Part shown: one piece after another, positions 40,007-53,986 of the stretch
How the letters are laid out: every line of letters starts with the position of its first letter
Numbering within the stretch: the first letter of the stretch is position 1
DNA from: Gigantopelta aegis
Lineage: Eukaryota; Mollusca; Gastropoda; Neomphalida; Peltospiridae
NCBI RefSeq assembly: GCF_016097555.1
Contig: NW_024534131.1
Coordinates: forward strand, 1-64,000
DNA length: 64,000 bases
Direction: 5' to 3'
Position numbers and translations under genes: made by a program
Notes under the pieces: model-generated
The model's input: the letters and a program-made list of their open reading frames with translations, nothing else
Databases searched by the model: none
What the model was told of the DNA's origin: nothing

Positions 40007-41773
40007 ATGAGTGCTATAGAAGATATCAGTAGCAGTAGTAGTGATGAAAGTGATGATGATCTAACTGATGTAGATACAGCAGATAGAGGTAATGGTTTTC
40101 CTACATCTGAAGACTTGGATGCTGAAAAAATATTAAAGTAAAATATATAGAATATTTGCTCTCAGCAATTAAAGATATAATAGAAAAGAAGAGAGAGAGT
40201 TGATAATTACAAGTGGCAGTTCTTTTCACTTATTGTGTTTGAAATAGTTAATTCTAAAGCTTTTAGTTTTGGAATTCTTTTCGTGATCCATGTAAACACA
40301 ATCTTTATTGGAATACACACATCACATAATGTAGTTGCTAAAGCAGGTTAGTATTGACTGGTCTTTTTGTCTTAACATTTAATGCATTTAGAATGGTACT
40401 TGAAATTTGGTGACATATATTTTTCTTGCAATCTATATAATGGGAGTTAGCAATGAAGTGCTATGTCTGGCGTTTCAAATACTTCACACAAATGTGGAAT
40501 CTTTTTGGTAAACTCATTACTGTCATCACTAACTTGAACTATATTGTAGATTTTGTTATTGTGGTTGCCAGCTTTGTGGATTTTATGATACCCTTTAATA
40601 GTACAGAACATGGCAAACTTTAATGCCAAAGTTTTCAAAGTGTTGAGGGTTTTTCGTGCCATACGAGCACTAAGAGCATTGAGAGTTTCTTCGAACAATA
40701 AGGTACTGTAATAATACAATTTTATATATTATAATAATTGTGTATCAGATTTTTGAAGAATCTTCAAATTATTGTTTTTCAGCTGTCCTTCAATCTATTC
40801 CAGCAATGGGTAGTATAATCTTATTAATATCTCTAGTACTGGTGTATCAATGTAGAGTAATTGAATGAATGGAAAATGGATGGATAGATACAATAATGGA
40901 AATTGGTTTCCTTGACTAGAAACTTTAGATATATTTGCTATTGTTGGTCGAGGACTGTATTCTGATGTTGATCCAGAGAGATTTGGGAATTTAGCAAAAG
41001 CCTCTTTTACTCTATTTCAATTAATAACATTAGATGATTGGTTCTTCGTGTATTCTGATATAATTGAGAAATTCCAAGTAATAATATTATCTAATGTTTT
41101 AATTTATTGTCTGTTCTTTAGATTATCAACATATCCTTCTTTATCTAATATCATTTATAATATTGGAGACCTTCATCTTTATCAAGTGACATATTTTAAT
41201 GTTATAATTTTTTTTATTTTGCTAATATTTAGTTTATTTTGTAGCAGTTATTGTTGATAACTTAGCTAGGACACAAGCTGCTATTAATACCTCTAAAAAA
41301 ACTTCATCTATATCACAACATAAAGTAAACTAGAAGACTATATACTGTAATATTATTATCTCTTCTCTTTAGTCTGATTACGACAGTGAACTCCATCTCC
41401 CAAAAGGTAATTAATACTAAAATTTGTAACCTGTTAGCTGTACATAGCTATCCTGTATAACAGGTTATAATTATAGTCATTTTGTTCATTAAACTATAGT
41501 TAATTCTCATTGTAAAACTGGCAGACATCTTATGTCTTTGATCACTGAGAAGTCTCCTCAGAATATAGAGGACTATTACCCACCAGAGAAATATACAAAA
41601 AGTAATTGATATAATTATTACAAACTATTATTAATAACCATTTAGAGAGCGTCATTGTTTACAACAATACTGGCAATTATTGGCTTTGTCTTGAACATCA
41701 TCTACAAACTGGACAAAATTGTCAAGACACATTAAATGAATTAATTGACCTTGTAGATTTTGCAAAAAACTAA
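40007..41773 (+). CDS. CATSPER1: CatSper-type voltage-gated sperm calcium channel subunit
   Basis: One six-TM domain. ATG 40007 gives MSAIEDISSSSSDESDDD, an acidic Ser-rich tail. S1: LFSLIVFEIVNSKAFSFGIL region; S2-S3 in 40400-40600. S4 at 40615-40760 carries positive residues every third position: KVFKVLRVFRAIRALRALRV, then (shifted) LRTIRFLKNLQII. After S5 (AMGSIILLISLVL) comes the pore: NLAKASFTLFQLITLDDWFF, with the T-x-D-x-W motif typical of CatSper selectivity filters. S6 leads to VDNLARTQAAINTSKK, like the VLVDN region of CatSpers. The short C-terminus ends QDTLNELIDLVDFAKN, stop 41771-41773. One domain and TLDDW favour CATSPER1 over 2-4, but I cannot fix the paralogue. Confidence 0.82.
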
Positions 41774-41902
41774 GATTTATTTATGTTGTATATATTAAAT
41801 ATGTATGAAGTGTTATCTGATAAATCAACATAAAGATTATAATATGATGACAAATAAAAATTTTGTAAAGAATAAAATAAGTTCTTTATGGTCATGTGAC
41901 AA

Positions 41903-44900
41903 TCATGTGAGATCAAAAGGAAAGTCATCATCATAAGAATCATAATAATCGTCATAATCGCTATGGAGATAATCAGGATCACTATAGTAAGGGGAATCCT
42001 CTTCATCTGTATCAAATAATCCTTGGTTTCTATGTCTATTAAGCATAGACCCAGAGCCAGACTCGGAATCAGATTGAGAAGGAGATGATCTAGTACTATT
42101 GTTATTTGACTCAACACTGAACAAGTGACCAAGTATTCTAAAATATAAATGGACACATAATAAAATAATGGCACATAGCAACATATGGTAAAAACTTACG
42201 GCACTGAACTATCAAGATCTGGGTCTTGTAAAACAGAAGTAATATCCTCAGCTAATTTAGGGGACTCCCCTAATTTAAAATGCTAAAGACAAAATAATAT
42301 TCACACAATATCTTCTTTTTCTCTTACCTGGGTTTGATCCAATGAGAACTTTCTCTCTCATCATTTCTAGTTTGTTAACAAGTCGATAACCCTCTTGTAA
42401 CTTACGATCAGATAATGTCCGAATAGAATGAGCAAAACATCAGATGGTTATCAATAATGTATTTTCTAGAGGACAATCATGTGACTATCATGTACCTAAC
42501 ACATGACATACCCAAGAATGCTTGCAATGCACTTGTCCCAGTTTCCAATGTATCGCTTAACACTCCGAGATAATCAAATGAATTTGGTTGACTAAAATAC
42601 TCAGCCCCACAGCAATACAACAACATCTATTAACATGATTATAACTAATGAAGGAGGTGTGGTTTATACCTTGTGACACTGCTGTAAAAGTCGGCATGCA
42701 TCAACAAGAAATGACAGAGACTTCATGGGCAAAGGATCACTGATATCTTTCACTAACACGCTTAGTTTTCTCACTAAACATCTACCACATGTTCATCTCA
42801 ATGTTAAAGATATCAGTGACTTACTTTTGATTTGTGATAACTTGTACAGCGTTGATTATAATCTACAAATTTCTTAGCATCTCTAGCTGCTTTGCTAGCC
42901 TAGACAAAACAGTTATTGTAGTAGATATAAAAAAGGTGCTGACTTTAGCTGAACAATTAAAGTAATCTGTATGAGTTGGTTGCCATGGTTTCATACACCT
43001 CCAACAAAAATCATGTCCACATGTTACACTTCATACTAGAAAATGGATTGATAATATTGAATGGATAGATATATAATAATGGATTGACAACTAACTGAAA
43101 GACAACCTTCATCTTTTTCAATCTGAGCATTACAACCAGGCACCGTTTAGAGATGATGTTAGCTAAATGTTTAGAGCGAGCATCTTCATCCATGCCTTCA
43201 TAAAAGCCACCTAGCTCAATCCATTTAGTCATATGATCACAAGATGCCGGTTGATGAGCCTAATTAATTGTTATATTGGTAATGTCAGTTGTTACCATAG
43301 CAACCATTACCTCTATAAAAGTACATGAAAAACAAAAGAACTCCAACCACATTTACTACAAGTTCCACTATTAATACCATCTCCTCTACATAGTACCTGA
43401 TCACATCCTTGAGGATTATGACACCATGTTAACCATCCACTTGTTTGGACATAGGAACGCCACCACGGATTTACCAAACTAATATAACCATACTATATTT
43501 TAGCTAAAACTAGATAGACACACCTACCTGAATCATAACCTCTGACTCAGGATCTAAGAGATCTTGAAGAAACCTTCGTGTTGGTTTAGCCTCACAGCCA
43601 TTAACGGGACATGTACAAGTAAGGGCATGATTTAACAAAACTACTTGACTATGAAGATAATTCCGCCAACAATTCTATATGTTTGGAAATATATATCCAT
43701 AAGACAAGTAGGTGTGGTTTACTTTACAGCAGACATGCTGACACCATAGACAAACTGACGTCTCTAATGATATAGCTGATAAACAAATAGGACAAGCATC
43801 AGGGGGTGGAGGAAGGGGTGGGTGGTTCCTCTGAAAGACCACATTCTTTTAAGAGTCCACCACTGTCCACAAAAAAAACGCTACAAAAAAAATAAAACTT
43901 GTAAACTAGTTTAACAAACCTGTAAAAATGAGGTCCTTGTTCCAGGAACACTGATATAACAGACATTCTACTTCATCTGGTGGTATCTTCATTACAGCTG
44001 CTAGACCAGATACTTCATCTTTAATTTGTACTTCAATATCCTCTATGGACAATGAACTAGTCCTTAATGAGATATTAATTAATGGAACATCCTCATGCTC
44101 GTAGACATCACAAGAATAAAGGCGAGAAAATTGTTGTTTTCTCTTTGGGTTAGTTAAAGGGGATGTTCCTGGTCGTTTACGAGGTAAACCCAAGAGTGAG
44201 ACCAAGGGAAGTGAGACCACAAGAGGTGGATGTGACTCAAACAGAGGGGATGAACCATGACAAGAGTGTCCTTTTCTTTAACTTCTTCCTCCTCTTTTAA
44301 CATTGACTTTTTATCAATAGTATTATTTGTCTAAAAATATATAAAATAATGATTAATTAATTAACAATGATTACCTGAGGAATTACAGGAGCTTTCTCGG
44401 AAAAGGTCTGGAATATACATTAACATTTGTTGATGGGTGGAGTTTCGTTTTATATATCCATCCACAATGAGACGTTCAATACGAGAACAACATCTTTATA
44501 AACTACAATCAAATCGCCCAAAAGATATTCTATCATCAAACTGTCCAAGACCACACCCTTAATTATCTTGATAGCAATGTTATCAACACTCATCTCTTTG
44601 TCTCTCTTCATCATGCGAACAATGGCTGCATCAATGAGGAACGTCTCCTTTCAAAGACGTGAGCAAAGTTTATACTTCGACCTTCTCGACTGGCTTGACT
44701 TATCAAACCACGAGACACGAGTTTGATACCATGGAAACGAACCTGAAATAATTAAAAATTACATCGAGTGTTGAATGGACACATAACAAGTAAATGGATT
44801 GAAGACAACTATCAAATGGACGTACCCTGCTTCCTTTGGAACAAGCTTCTTTAATAAACTCCTCATTAATTTTAAATAAAGTGTCAGGTTTATATATAGA

Positions 44901-47900
44901 CTCTGGCTCTTCAACCACACCCATTTCTGAACTACTAATAGATAGAATTGCCTGTCTATCTGCTGTCAAACATAACAAGACGTCATTAAGATCTTGTGTA
45001 GATATAACGTTGACTTTAATAGTTCATCATAACTTAGTTCCTGCGTATCAGATCACATGATGGTCACATGACATATCTATTACTTACATTAGCAGCATTA
45101 AATTGTAAGAGAACAATCATTTGAGGGGTGGAGCTATCTAATCGTAGTTCATCATATTTTAAAATGGCATCACCATATAGCGTCCATTGCAGTTTTCGTA
45201 CTTTTTCGTGTTGTCGAATACCAAAAATGACAAACTAAATTTAAACAAATATTATTTATAACTATTAATAACTAGCTTACTTGTAGTATAGAAGTCATCA
45301 TTATAGTCCTTCATAAATGTACAAACGGGGGTGTGGTAAATGAAGCTGGGGTGGGAGGGGTCGATGACGTAATGACCAGTGATGTGGTGTTAAGATGAAA
45401 ACATTAAAAGTTTGTTGTTGATAAAATACAAACTTTTAGCTAATTCTAATATTTCTTCAGATGATGACTACATTATGACATAATGTTATGTAACACATAG
45501 ATATGTAATTACTTGTTGATATTGAGGTTGATAAGGAGTTGATCTAAGTTCTCTAGTAAGTATGAGCGTCTAAATTTTTTAATATAATTTTCTGATTCCT
45601 CTAAATCTACTAACATTTGTCTATAAGAGAGAGAATTATATTATCAGTTATTAGTACAACTTACAAAGGATATTTATGAGGGAAGCAATGAGCTAGTCCT
45701 TGAGCTAATCTCCTCTCCAGAGCAACAGATATGGAACGAGTACGTAATAAACGATTACTTAGATGTCTCCTATAATATACCAATGTACCAATATATGTAT
45801 TAATGTATTAATAAAATGTACCAATATATGTATTGAATGTATTAATAAATGTACCAATATATGTATTAATGTATTAATAAATGTACCAATATATGTATTA
45901 AGTATTAATAAATGTACCAATATATGCATTAATGTATTAATAAATGTACATATATGTATTAATGTATTAATAAATGTACCAATATATTTATTAATGTATA
46001 ATAAATGTACTAATATTTATTCACCTGTAAAAAATGTTCAAAAATATAAGCAATATCTAAGTTGTGAAAGAATTGAAGAGGTTTGCTAAGTGAAATAAAA
46101 TAGTTTTCTCTCTGTGGTCTCAGTGATATGAAGTAAAGTTTGACTTTCTTTCCCAGCACAATCCATTAACATGTCCACACATAAACACAATATTTCACAG
46201 AACTAAAATCAAATGACAAACACATCATTAATAACATCATATCATTATTATACCTTGACACCTAACACTCATTAAGACCTTGAAAAGCTTTAGAAAATCC
46301 TTCTTTAAGAGCTAATGTAATTGTGAGTGACCTCAAAACAATTCTAATGTAGTTTGTTGTAATCTATCATAGATATAAAGAAGGTCAGCCATATTGACAA
46401 GAGGAGGATTTGAGAGGTCAAGTTTAGTAGACAACTAGTGACATCAGAATGGACAATATCTTGCCAACATAAAGCCAATGTATCTGTACTAGTACCTGAA
46501 AGAATGGACACATAAATGGAGAAAATGGATGCATAACTTACTGTTAGTAGATGTATGAATATTGTCTTTTGTTATTTTTCTGATTTTTTCTTTGTCCAAC
46601 AAAAGTGGGTGTGGGCCATGCCACTATCACAGTCAAACCAATAAGCGACACATCCTACGAGTTTTCTAGACATCAAAATGACTTGAGCAATGTCAACTGT
46701 AACATAGCCCTAATTATAAGAATGAATTCGATATTTTCTTACCTTTCGGTATTTAAAAGCGTTGTTCATAATTTGATTCAGTTTGCAAAGAGAGTATGAT
46801 AAGGACTGGAGGCGGGAAACACAATGGACGTGGGGAAAGATATTGTTTTAATAAATCCCATCAGAGTCATCCCTTGATAATCTAAAATAAAACAAACATG
46901 AAACCACCCCCCTAATTTACTAAAATACCTTTATCTGTTAAGGCAGTCACCAAAGGATTGAATGAAAAGCTGTCCTACATGCTTGACCTAATGATTGTCG
47001 TGCTACCGGAGTCAAGAGATATGATCAGCAAATGTCTGTTCATGTCTGATCACCTCCATTTAACCTGTAAAACCACTTGTAATAAAACAAGAAAAACTGG
47101 TCAATACAAACCTGTCAAACAGGTCTAATGGAGTGAAGGGTAGAATCTTTAATCCAAGTATGAGATTGTATGCAATAAAAAAGTTGTGTTCGCCTTGTAA
47201 AGAGATCTCCAAAATAAAGGCCCACAATGTGGAAACCTCCACCCTCACATGTAAGGGTACGCACCGAAAAAAAAAAATTTTTGGATGGTTTTAAAATCAA
47301 TACCTCCCTGTTTCACGAAAAGTAAATCAGTTAATCCATGCATCCAATTCTATGCATATGCATCCATTTCTTACTTGTTGACATCTCTTTATTCGTACAA
47401 TAATAAGTTGATAATGTTTTTTCATATTTGATAATATAGTATATGGACCGTGTGTGACTTGAAGGAATATTAATCTGAGAAAAAAAAAATAATTTCTTCA
47501 TAATTAAAAGCACTGATAATAAGGATCTTACAGTATTTAGATCTACAGTGTTATCAGCAGACACACCCCCTTGTATTACAATACGAGATGGCATATAAAC
47601 TGGAGTCAGAACTATTTACACCAAACAAAAGTTTCCTATAAATATACAGATGATTTTAGCCTGGTACCTATAATGTCTAGACTGGTACCAGTCAGTTGTT
47701 TTAGACTAGTACCCATACCATTAGTGATAACTTACTTGATAAACAACATTTTTCTTCATATAAAGTTTAATTCCAATGTGATCCAGATCGTCACTCTCTC
47801 CCAGTAGGTGGAGCTTTCTCCATCAGTAAGCCGAGACTTACGAGTAATCATTACGTTAGATACTTCCAATTTTCTCCCAACCATTATCGCTATTTGGCAA

Positions 47901-50900
47901 CAGCTAAACCAACTTCCCCTAATAATTATCTAAATATCATCATTAATAATTACTTAATAACTTACCAGATGATAAAATTTAGAAATACACTCAACAATGG
48001 TAGACAAGGAAGCTCTTGAGCAATGTCGATATTCTCTACATCAGCCATTACCAATTGTAGGACACCAGTAAAAATACAAGGTATACCAAGTATACAAACA
48101 TTTGAGATGATTCATTCACGTTGAAAGTTAAACACGTTTAATATCATATCAATAGATGACACCATCTATATAATACAATGAGATAATATAGATAGACAAA
48201 TAGATAAGTACCTCTGTTTCATGGCTGAATTTGGTCTTTCCAAAGTTTGAAGAAGTGGGAGTAACGTTTTCCTGTTACCATGGTAACTGCAAGCTCTGAG
48301 TGAATAATTGACCATATTAGTAAAGGCATTGAAATGATCGGTCTTTACAATCTACAGATCACATGACAGTCAGATGATGTATTGAATAATCATACTGATT
48401 TCACAACGGTGAAGATAGGTAGGCCCATACATATAGCTCGCAGACCACCTGTTAAAAACACCTGACATGCTTTCCTCTTCCAGGGATGACAGACGATGAT
48501 CTAGAAGACTAAAATTAGGTTATATTGACCACACGACCACTTAATTAATCTTAACAGAAACGAATTCTCCATAAAGCTGATGAAGTGGAATATGTTTCCA
48601 TTATATTTGTCTAAAGGACAACACCTTGATGTAATAAAATACCGACATGTCTGAGGAAAGGGTTTGATCATCTTTCTCAAATAATTTAAGGAGGCGTGGC
48701 AAGGGATTCTTTGAGAGGTGTGTGACCAGAATATTGTGTTTAATGCTGGACATGAATTCAATTACTTCTCTCGCGGTTCTCTACGTCATCCATTTTATCC
48801 GTCATTTCTTTTGGTTTGGCCTCCAATGATCGTTTTTCCATGGAACCTTCATTTGTACCAGGAAGAGCAGCAAGGATCGAGACAGACCTGTTCTTTGTAT
48901 CAGCAAAATCAGGCATTAAAGTTTGAAGAGACTTTAATTCAATGATGATAACGCCCCAGTCCTCCTTCATTAATTTTGGAATATAGAGGAGTCACCATGA
49001 TTTAATGACACTATCAATATAAAGGGACAATGTCTCACGCCGATATACAACCCCTAAGACTAGTATCAATTATTAAACCGACCACCCAATAATTAACAAA
49101 CAACTCACAGGTTTTTGTTTACTTTTCATTTGGTAAAGATAATAAGAACAAAGGCAAATAGAATTGGACTTTTACTAGCTTTTGTAAATTCCATTGTCCA
49201 GGAGTGCTGGATGATTCAAACTTATGACTGTGGCAATTAAAGGAGAACAGTATACTTTTCAGATAATCGGTTCAGGCGCGAGTTCGTCAGGTGGGAGGGA
49301 GGGAAGGTATCATCAATGGCACTTCACTCCGAGAAAGAGATAGAAACATTCCAGGACCTATATTGAAGTGTCAAAGAATTGAGGCTCAGTCTGCATGATT
49401 TTTTGAGGATTAGAGAGAACACACACCAGACAAAGAACATTCACCACGACGGTGGGTGGGGCTATCTGATCAATCCCAACTTTAATAATTGTTAAGAATG
49501 AACTGCAAACCTATCATAATAATAATAATAATAATAATACTAATAAAAAAACATGGCATAATAGTTGTCATGGCAACCAATATACCTTGCCCAACTCTTT
49601 TGATGTTCTGTAAAAGTGTTCAATTTTTTCCTTTTGCTCATCTAAATACGAGACGAGAGAGTTATGTTCCTACGTGGTGATCTTAGCATGTGTCTACATA
49701 ATCCAGGGAGAGGTTCTTCACTTTAGTGAAAGAAATGTAGAAAAGCAAGGGTTCCATTGAGAAACTCAGAGAGGCTGTGGTACAATCCTCTTTATCATAT
49801 GGGGTCCGGAATCAGGAGGTACAGGTGGTAAGGATTTGTTGTTTTCGTGATTTTGAAACTCCTCCCATTCTGTGGGTGTGGTTGTATAAAGCTCAGATAA
49901 AGGCTGTTAGCCTTGTCGAATGGAGAGCACGCAGTATGTGAATCAGGACAATGAATATCAAGATATGTACCTATATCAACAACTCCTCAAATGATATAAT
50001 ATAGATAGGCGAATCATCAAATGTCTATATTAACAGAAATATCTGTCCATTTAGTCACCCTATAGTTACATTTAGTAACCTATGTTGTACATTATAGACT
50101 ACTTAATAGATTGTCCATTTAGTAACCTATGTGTCCATTAGGACTACTTAATATATGTCCATTTAGTAACCTATGTGTCCATTAGGACTGCTACATAGTC
50201 AAGTAACCTAGGTGCATCCAGGTTAATATCCATTAATATACTCTATGCATCCATGACCTTGACATTTGGTCGATTAAGTTGTATATATAATGAACTTCTA
50301 AATGGAATTGTCAAGGAACATTTTAATTATACAGAGCAACTTACCACAATTGTGGGCTGTTCAGGACCACTTCTCTCTGGTAAAGATAACACCCTAATGA
50401 TAACGAACAGGTCTTGAAAATGTCATGGTGGAAACTAATAGAGGAACTAAACAACAATAGTTATTACAATATCTCACTTTATCCATTAACAGGTATTGTT
50501 TGTAATGCGTCATCTATGACCCTCGAATACTGCCAAATGTACCCAAAAAGTGTCTCTTCCTAGTCCTCCATGAAAAATGAGCTGGAGATGGAGGTGTTCA
50601 TCATTTGTCTGACAATATTCTCCGATATCTCCTTCAACAACACTTCATATGTTCTTAGCTTCTACTTTCCATACCAGGAAGTAAATAGCTTTATATATTG
50701 TCCATAATCCCTATCGTTATACAAATCAGCACTGAGACTATAATACTGACAATTTGTATTTTTGACCAATGCTACAGTTTTGGCACACTGGTGATGTCCC
50801 AGTAAATATGGATGCACCTTTTAAGGAGCGGATAATGTTCTGTTTCATCGTTTGATCTATTGTTTCCTACCCATCCAAATATAATACAATAATTCGTTGA

Positions 50901-51910
50901 AGAAGATGAAATAGATAAGACAGAAAATATTCAAAGTCATCTGTAAGTGATGCGAGGGATGAATATTAGAGGCTTCTGTACTGGATGGATTAGCTAGAGA
51001 TGTCATTCTAAGATAAACATTTCAAGAGAGAATAAATGTATCGTGGCAGAGGTACCTAAAGTAGTATAAGTAGTTATAAAGTAGTTATAAAGTAGTTATA
51101 AGTAGTTATAAATAGTTACCTGTGGCATAAAGACCTCTGAAAATTTAATCATGTTCTCATCATAGCTGTTTCTGCAAACAGGGTCAGCAACATTTGTCTG
51201 TTCTCTGCTGTGGTAACTCCCTTCTGTAGACTGAGTTAATTGTAGTAAGACATAGGCTCTACTAGCAGAATCAAAAGTAGCCAGAGATCTTAACACATCT
51301 CACTAGCACTATGACTTACATAGTATCTGAGAGGACAATAAATCTAAGAGAAGATCAAGTCCCCACATTGTCGAAATGATTAGCTAATGACCCTAACTTA
51401 GCATATGCACTAAGTATATTGACTGTACTGGTTAAAAACCTTCTCAGAACTTGGAGTCACCTTCTTTTTAAGTCCTGCTGTGTCCATTCTTTTTGCTCTG
51501 TTGACAAGATTCGAGACATCGTCAGCCATTTCTTGTAGCGAATCATCTTCTTCTGAGGCAATCACAACATCATGGGTGGTAGTCACACCCACTTTTGAAA
51601 CAAGACCTTGTTTATATGCTTAGATGATCCAACTGTATGTAATATATTTTTAAATGAGGACAAAGCTTCAATCTCGTCTTTTTCTATCCATATCGCAGAT
51701 ATTCTTTAGTTCTAGAGTCTTGTGACTTATCCTCAGATTTCTCACACTTTCCTGGATCACTAGGAGATTCAATTAGGACCCCCTTCACGAGAATTTCATC
51801 ATGTAGTCCCTGTCGTTTCCTCCTCATAAGAGCTCCTCCCCTTTATAAGGTGAGTTTTTCTTTCCAATGTAGAAAATCTGCCCAGTCAAGTCTGTCTTTT
51901 TTCTCTCCAT
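41903..51910 (-). CDS. CUL9: CUL9 (PARC): cullin-RBR E3 ubiquitin ligase
   Basis: Giant ligase with both cullin and RING-between-RING catalytic parts. From a tentative ATG 51910. N-terminal ARM-like block: VLRSLATFDSASRAYVLLQL (about 51260; human CUL9 has LQALAAHDAGSRAHVLLSL), then FSEVFMPQ. The middle (47-50.5 kb) holds helical repeat and DOC-like sequence that I can only partly read. Cullin core: KVRKLQWTLYGDAILKYDEL and MIVLLQFNAAN near 45150-45220; winged helix RIERLIVDGYIKRNSTHQQM near 44440-44490 with no clear neddylation context. UBA-like VSGLAAVMKIPPDEVECLLY near 43990. RBR: ACPICLSAISLETSVCLWCQ near 43800, CTCPVNGCEAKPTRRFLQDL, LTWCHNPQGCDQVLCRG-like, CSKCGWSS, HQPASCDHMTKWIELGGFYE, then FCWRCMKPWQPTHTDYFNCS near 42970. 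Acidic tail DYDDYYDSYDDDFPFDL ends at 41903. Each matches human CUL9. Confidence 0.92.
45773..46015. repeat. Minisatellite in a CUL9 intron
   Basis: About eight imperfect copies of a 25-30 bp unit made of TAATAAATGTACCAATATAT and GTATTAATGTAT. It lies between exons of the cullin region. Confidence 0.88.
50040..50215. repeat. 44-bp tandem repeat in a CUL9 intron
   Basis: Three to four imperfect copies of a unit with TGTCCATTTAGTAACCTATG followed by TGTCCATTAGGACTACTTAA. The core TGTCCATT also occurs singly in several other introns of the window. Confidence 0.85.
51056..51120. repeat. Short tandem repeat in a CUL9 intron
   Basis: Six or seven copies of an 11-12 bp unit (AAGTAGTTATA) just before the exon that encodes the CUL9 ARM-like block. 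Confidence 0.85.
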
Positions 51911-52010
51911 GCTTGGAGTAATTAAAATAGGTGTGGTCTCGTTATATTTAAATTATCAAAAATAATAAAGTAATAATTAAATGAGCCCCACCCTAACTCA
52001 TCTATCAGAG
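51911..52010. promoter_or_regulatory. Head-to-head gap, CUL9 / SLC15
   Basis: At most 100 bp between the proposed starts (70 bp if the upstream in-frame ATG at 51981 is used for the transporter). Contains AGGTGTGGTC, one base off the window's octamer. Confidence 0.4.
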
Positions 52011-53856
52011 ATGGAAGGAAACACTAGCTATGCCAAATTCGAGGATGAAGAAGAAAAAGATGTCGTCCGTCAGCACCAAAGATAACCTAAAAGTGACAAG
52101 AAAGTTACCAGTCATCTAACTCGACTGTCATTATTTCGTACAAAGCACTCATGTTGATTCTATTGTGGAACATGTTAGTATTTGGTTATCAATTCATTGT
52201 GATACAACTCTTTTTGGTGATTACAGTAACTATAGTATAATATTTGGATCACTACATTCATTACATTAATAATTTATATGGAATATCTAAACTTTTTTTT
52301 TCCATTTGCTGGTTGGTTAGCTTGATGCTCATTTTGGACGATATCGAGTTATAAAATACAGTATTGTGGTTGATGTGGATAGGTAGTCCCTATTATTGGT
52401 GGATAAATCGTATCACACATTACTTACTACCTAACAATCAGTTGGTGGATGTGATAATGATTTTAGTTGTATTCTGCATTAATATGGTATCATTGGCTGG
52501 TTTTCATGTCAATATTATACCATTTGTATTGACCAACTACCTGATGCATCAACAGAGCACTCAAAGCTTTCATTCGTTGGTACTATTGGGCTAGAAACTT
52601 TGGAGTTAGTAATTCTGACACCATTTAATTATGTGATCTGTACAATAACAATAACCCTACTCTCAGTATAATCTTCACTGTTATTTTAATAGTGCTCTAT
52701 GTCTCTCACTAGCACTCTCCTCAGATTTTTTACTGGGATATCGTTTTTAAAAGCCGATACCAAAAAAACTAATCCATTTCGTCTTATAAGACAAGTACTA
52801 TATTATGCTATGAAACCTCCTTATCCTATATCTCGAAGTGCTTTAACATACAACCAATACTATCATCCCCCCAAACGGATTGAATTACAGCATGGATATA
52901 TATGGAGGTCCTTTTAGTTGTGATGAAGTTGAGAAGGTTAAAACATTTATAAACATGTTTGAAAGCAATCTTGGCTATTGGAGTCATTTACTTTCACTTA
53001 TGTTTCTTGTAAGAAAGAAATATTCTAATTATCCTATAAAGAATTATATTATTCCTCTTTTTATAGGGCTGAAAGTAGTATTAGCTATTATGCAGAAAGA
53101 GTGAATATAACCAATGGTTAATTTCACTCAAAATGTCTCACATCAGATAGCGTTTTTTGGCTCCTTAATCCACCTATTCATTTCTCTATCAATACCTCTC
53201 ATATGACTTTATATTGTATCGTCCACTTAACAAGTATATACCTAGGACATTGAGACGTATTGGTATTGCATATGCAATAATACTATCTGCAATATGTATT
53301 ATACTAATATTAGAGGTAGTTGGTATTAAAATAAGCTCTCCATACTAGAAATGTATGCACTTATGTTAGTAATAGTAGTTCAGATATAATGACAACTCAA
53401 GTCCGTTAAAATGAGCCTGGTGGTGGGTTATGATTCCAGTAATACTTTGCACGTAGCAGAAATGTTAGGAGAATTGGACGGTATGTTGATACAAGTATTT
53501 ATATATTATAATTTGTTTTTGTTTTAGCATTTGATTTTATTTGTGCACAATCTCCAAATACATTTTAAGGATTTATGATAGGAGCACTCTATGCAGTTCA
53601 AGGCATTTTTGGACTACTTGCAGCAGCTGTAATTGGTACCGTTTATAGTTTCACAAGACTTAAATTATAGACGAGGGACTATTCATTGGTCCACTTGGAT
53701 TTTTCAGCTTACAAATTGGATTATGTGTGATTGTTCTAATATTTTATTGGAGTTATTACTCATAAATATCAACAGAGACAACGAGATCCTATTACTAATG
53801 AACAACTCCTGATTGAAATTCATTTTGAACACATGTTAGATAACGAGACAAAATAG
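52011..53856 (+). CDS. SLC15/POT family proton-coupled peptide transporter
   Basis: Imports di/tripeptides or related substrates. ATG 52011 gives MEGNTSYAKFEDEEEKDVV; an in-frame ATG at 51981 would add ten residues. Core motifs: PFAGW-LADAHFGRYRVIKYS near 52310-52360 (POT motif GGWLADxxxGRY), VVMWIGSPYYW, a GFHVNIIPF segment near 52500 (family GxxVxPFGADQF, weaker here), FIRWYYWARNFG near 52570, and KKTNPFRLIRQVLYYAMKPP with SRSALTYNQYY near 52765-52860, then YGGPFSCDEVEKVKTF, a hallmark joining TM6 and TM7. The C-terminus has LDAFDFICAQSPNTF (family EFICAQSP), ALYAVQGIFGLL, a last TM and the tail QRQRDPITNEQLLIEIHFEH, stop 53854-53856. About twelve TMs are expected. Frame slips throughout. 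Confidence 0.88.
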
Positions 53857-53986
53857 TACAACAATGTAGAAAATTAAAAGTAAAATATTGTTATTATTTG
53901 TAATACCCACTCTGCTTATTAAAGTAATTTATATTAGATAGTATACAAAATTATATTATCTATCATTAATAGAAGGGTTATCCTCA

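Noticed and set aside
41770-42174. 134-residue hydrophobic frame on the minus strand
   Set aside because: It overlaps, in another frame, the acidic CUL9 C-terminus whose residues match the family's acidic tail. The hydrophobicity results from reading GAT/TAT-rich codons shifted by one.
45763-46089. 108-residue open frame with Cys-Thr-Asn-Ile repeats, looking like a Cys-rich repeat protein
   Set aside because: It is simply the translated minisatellite in a CUL9 intron and lies antisense to the gene.
50040-50215. CRISPR-like array
   Set aside because: Direct tandem copies without unique spacers, in a eukaryotic intron. It is a minisatellite.
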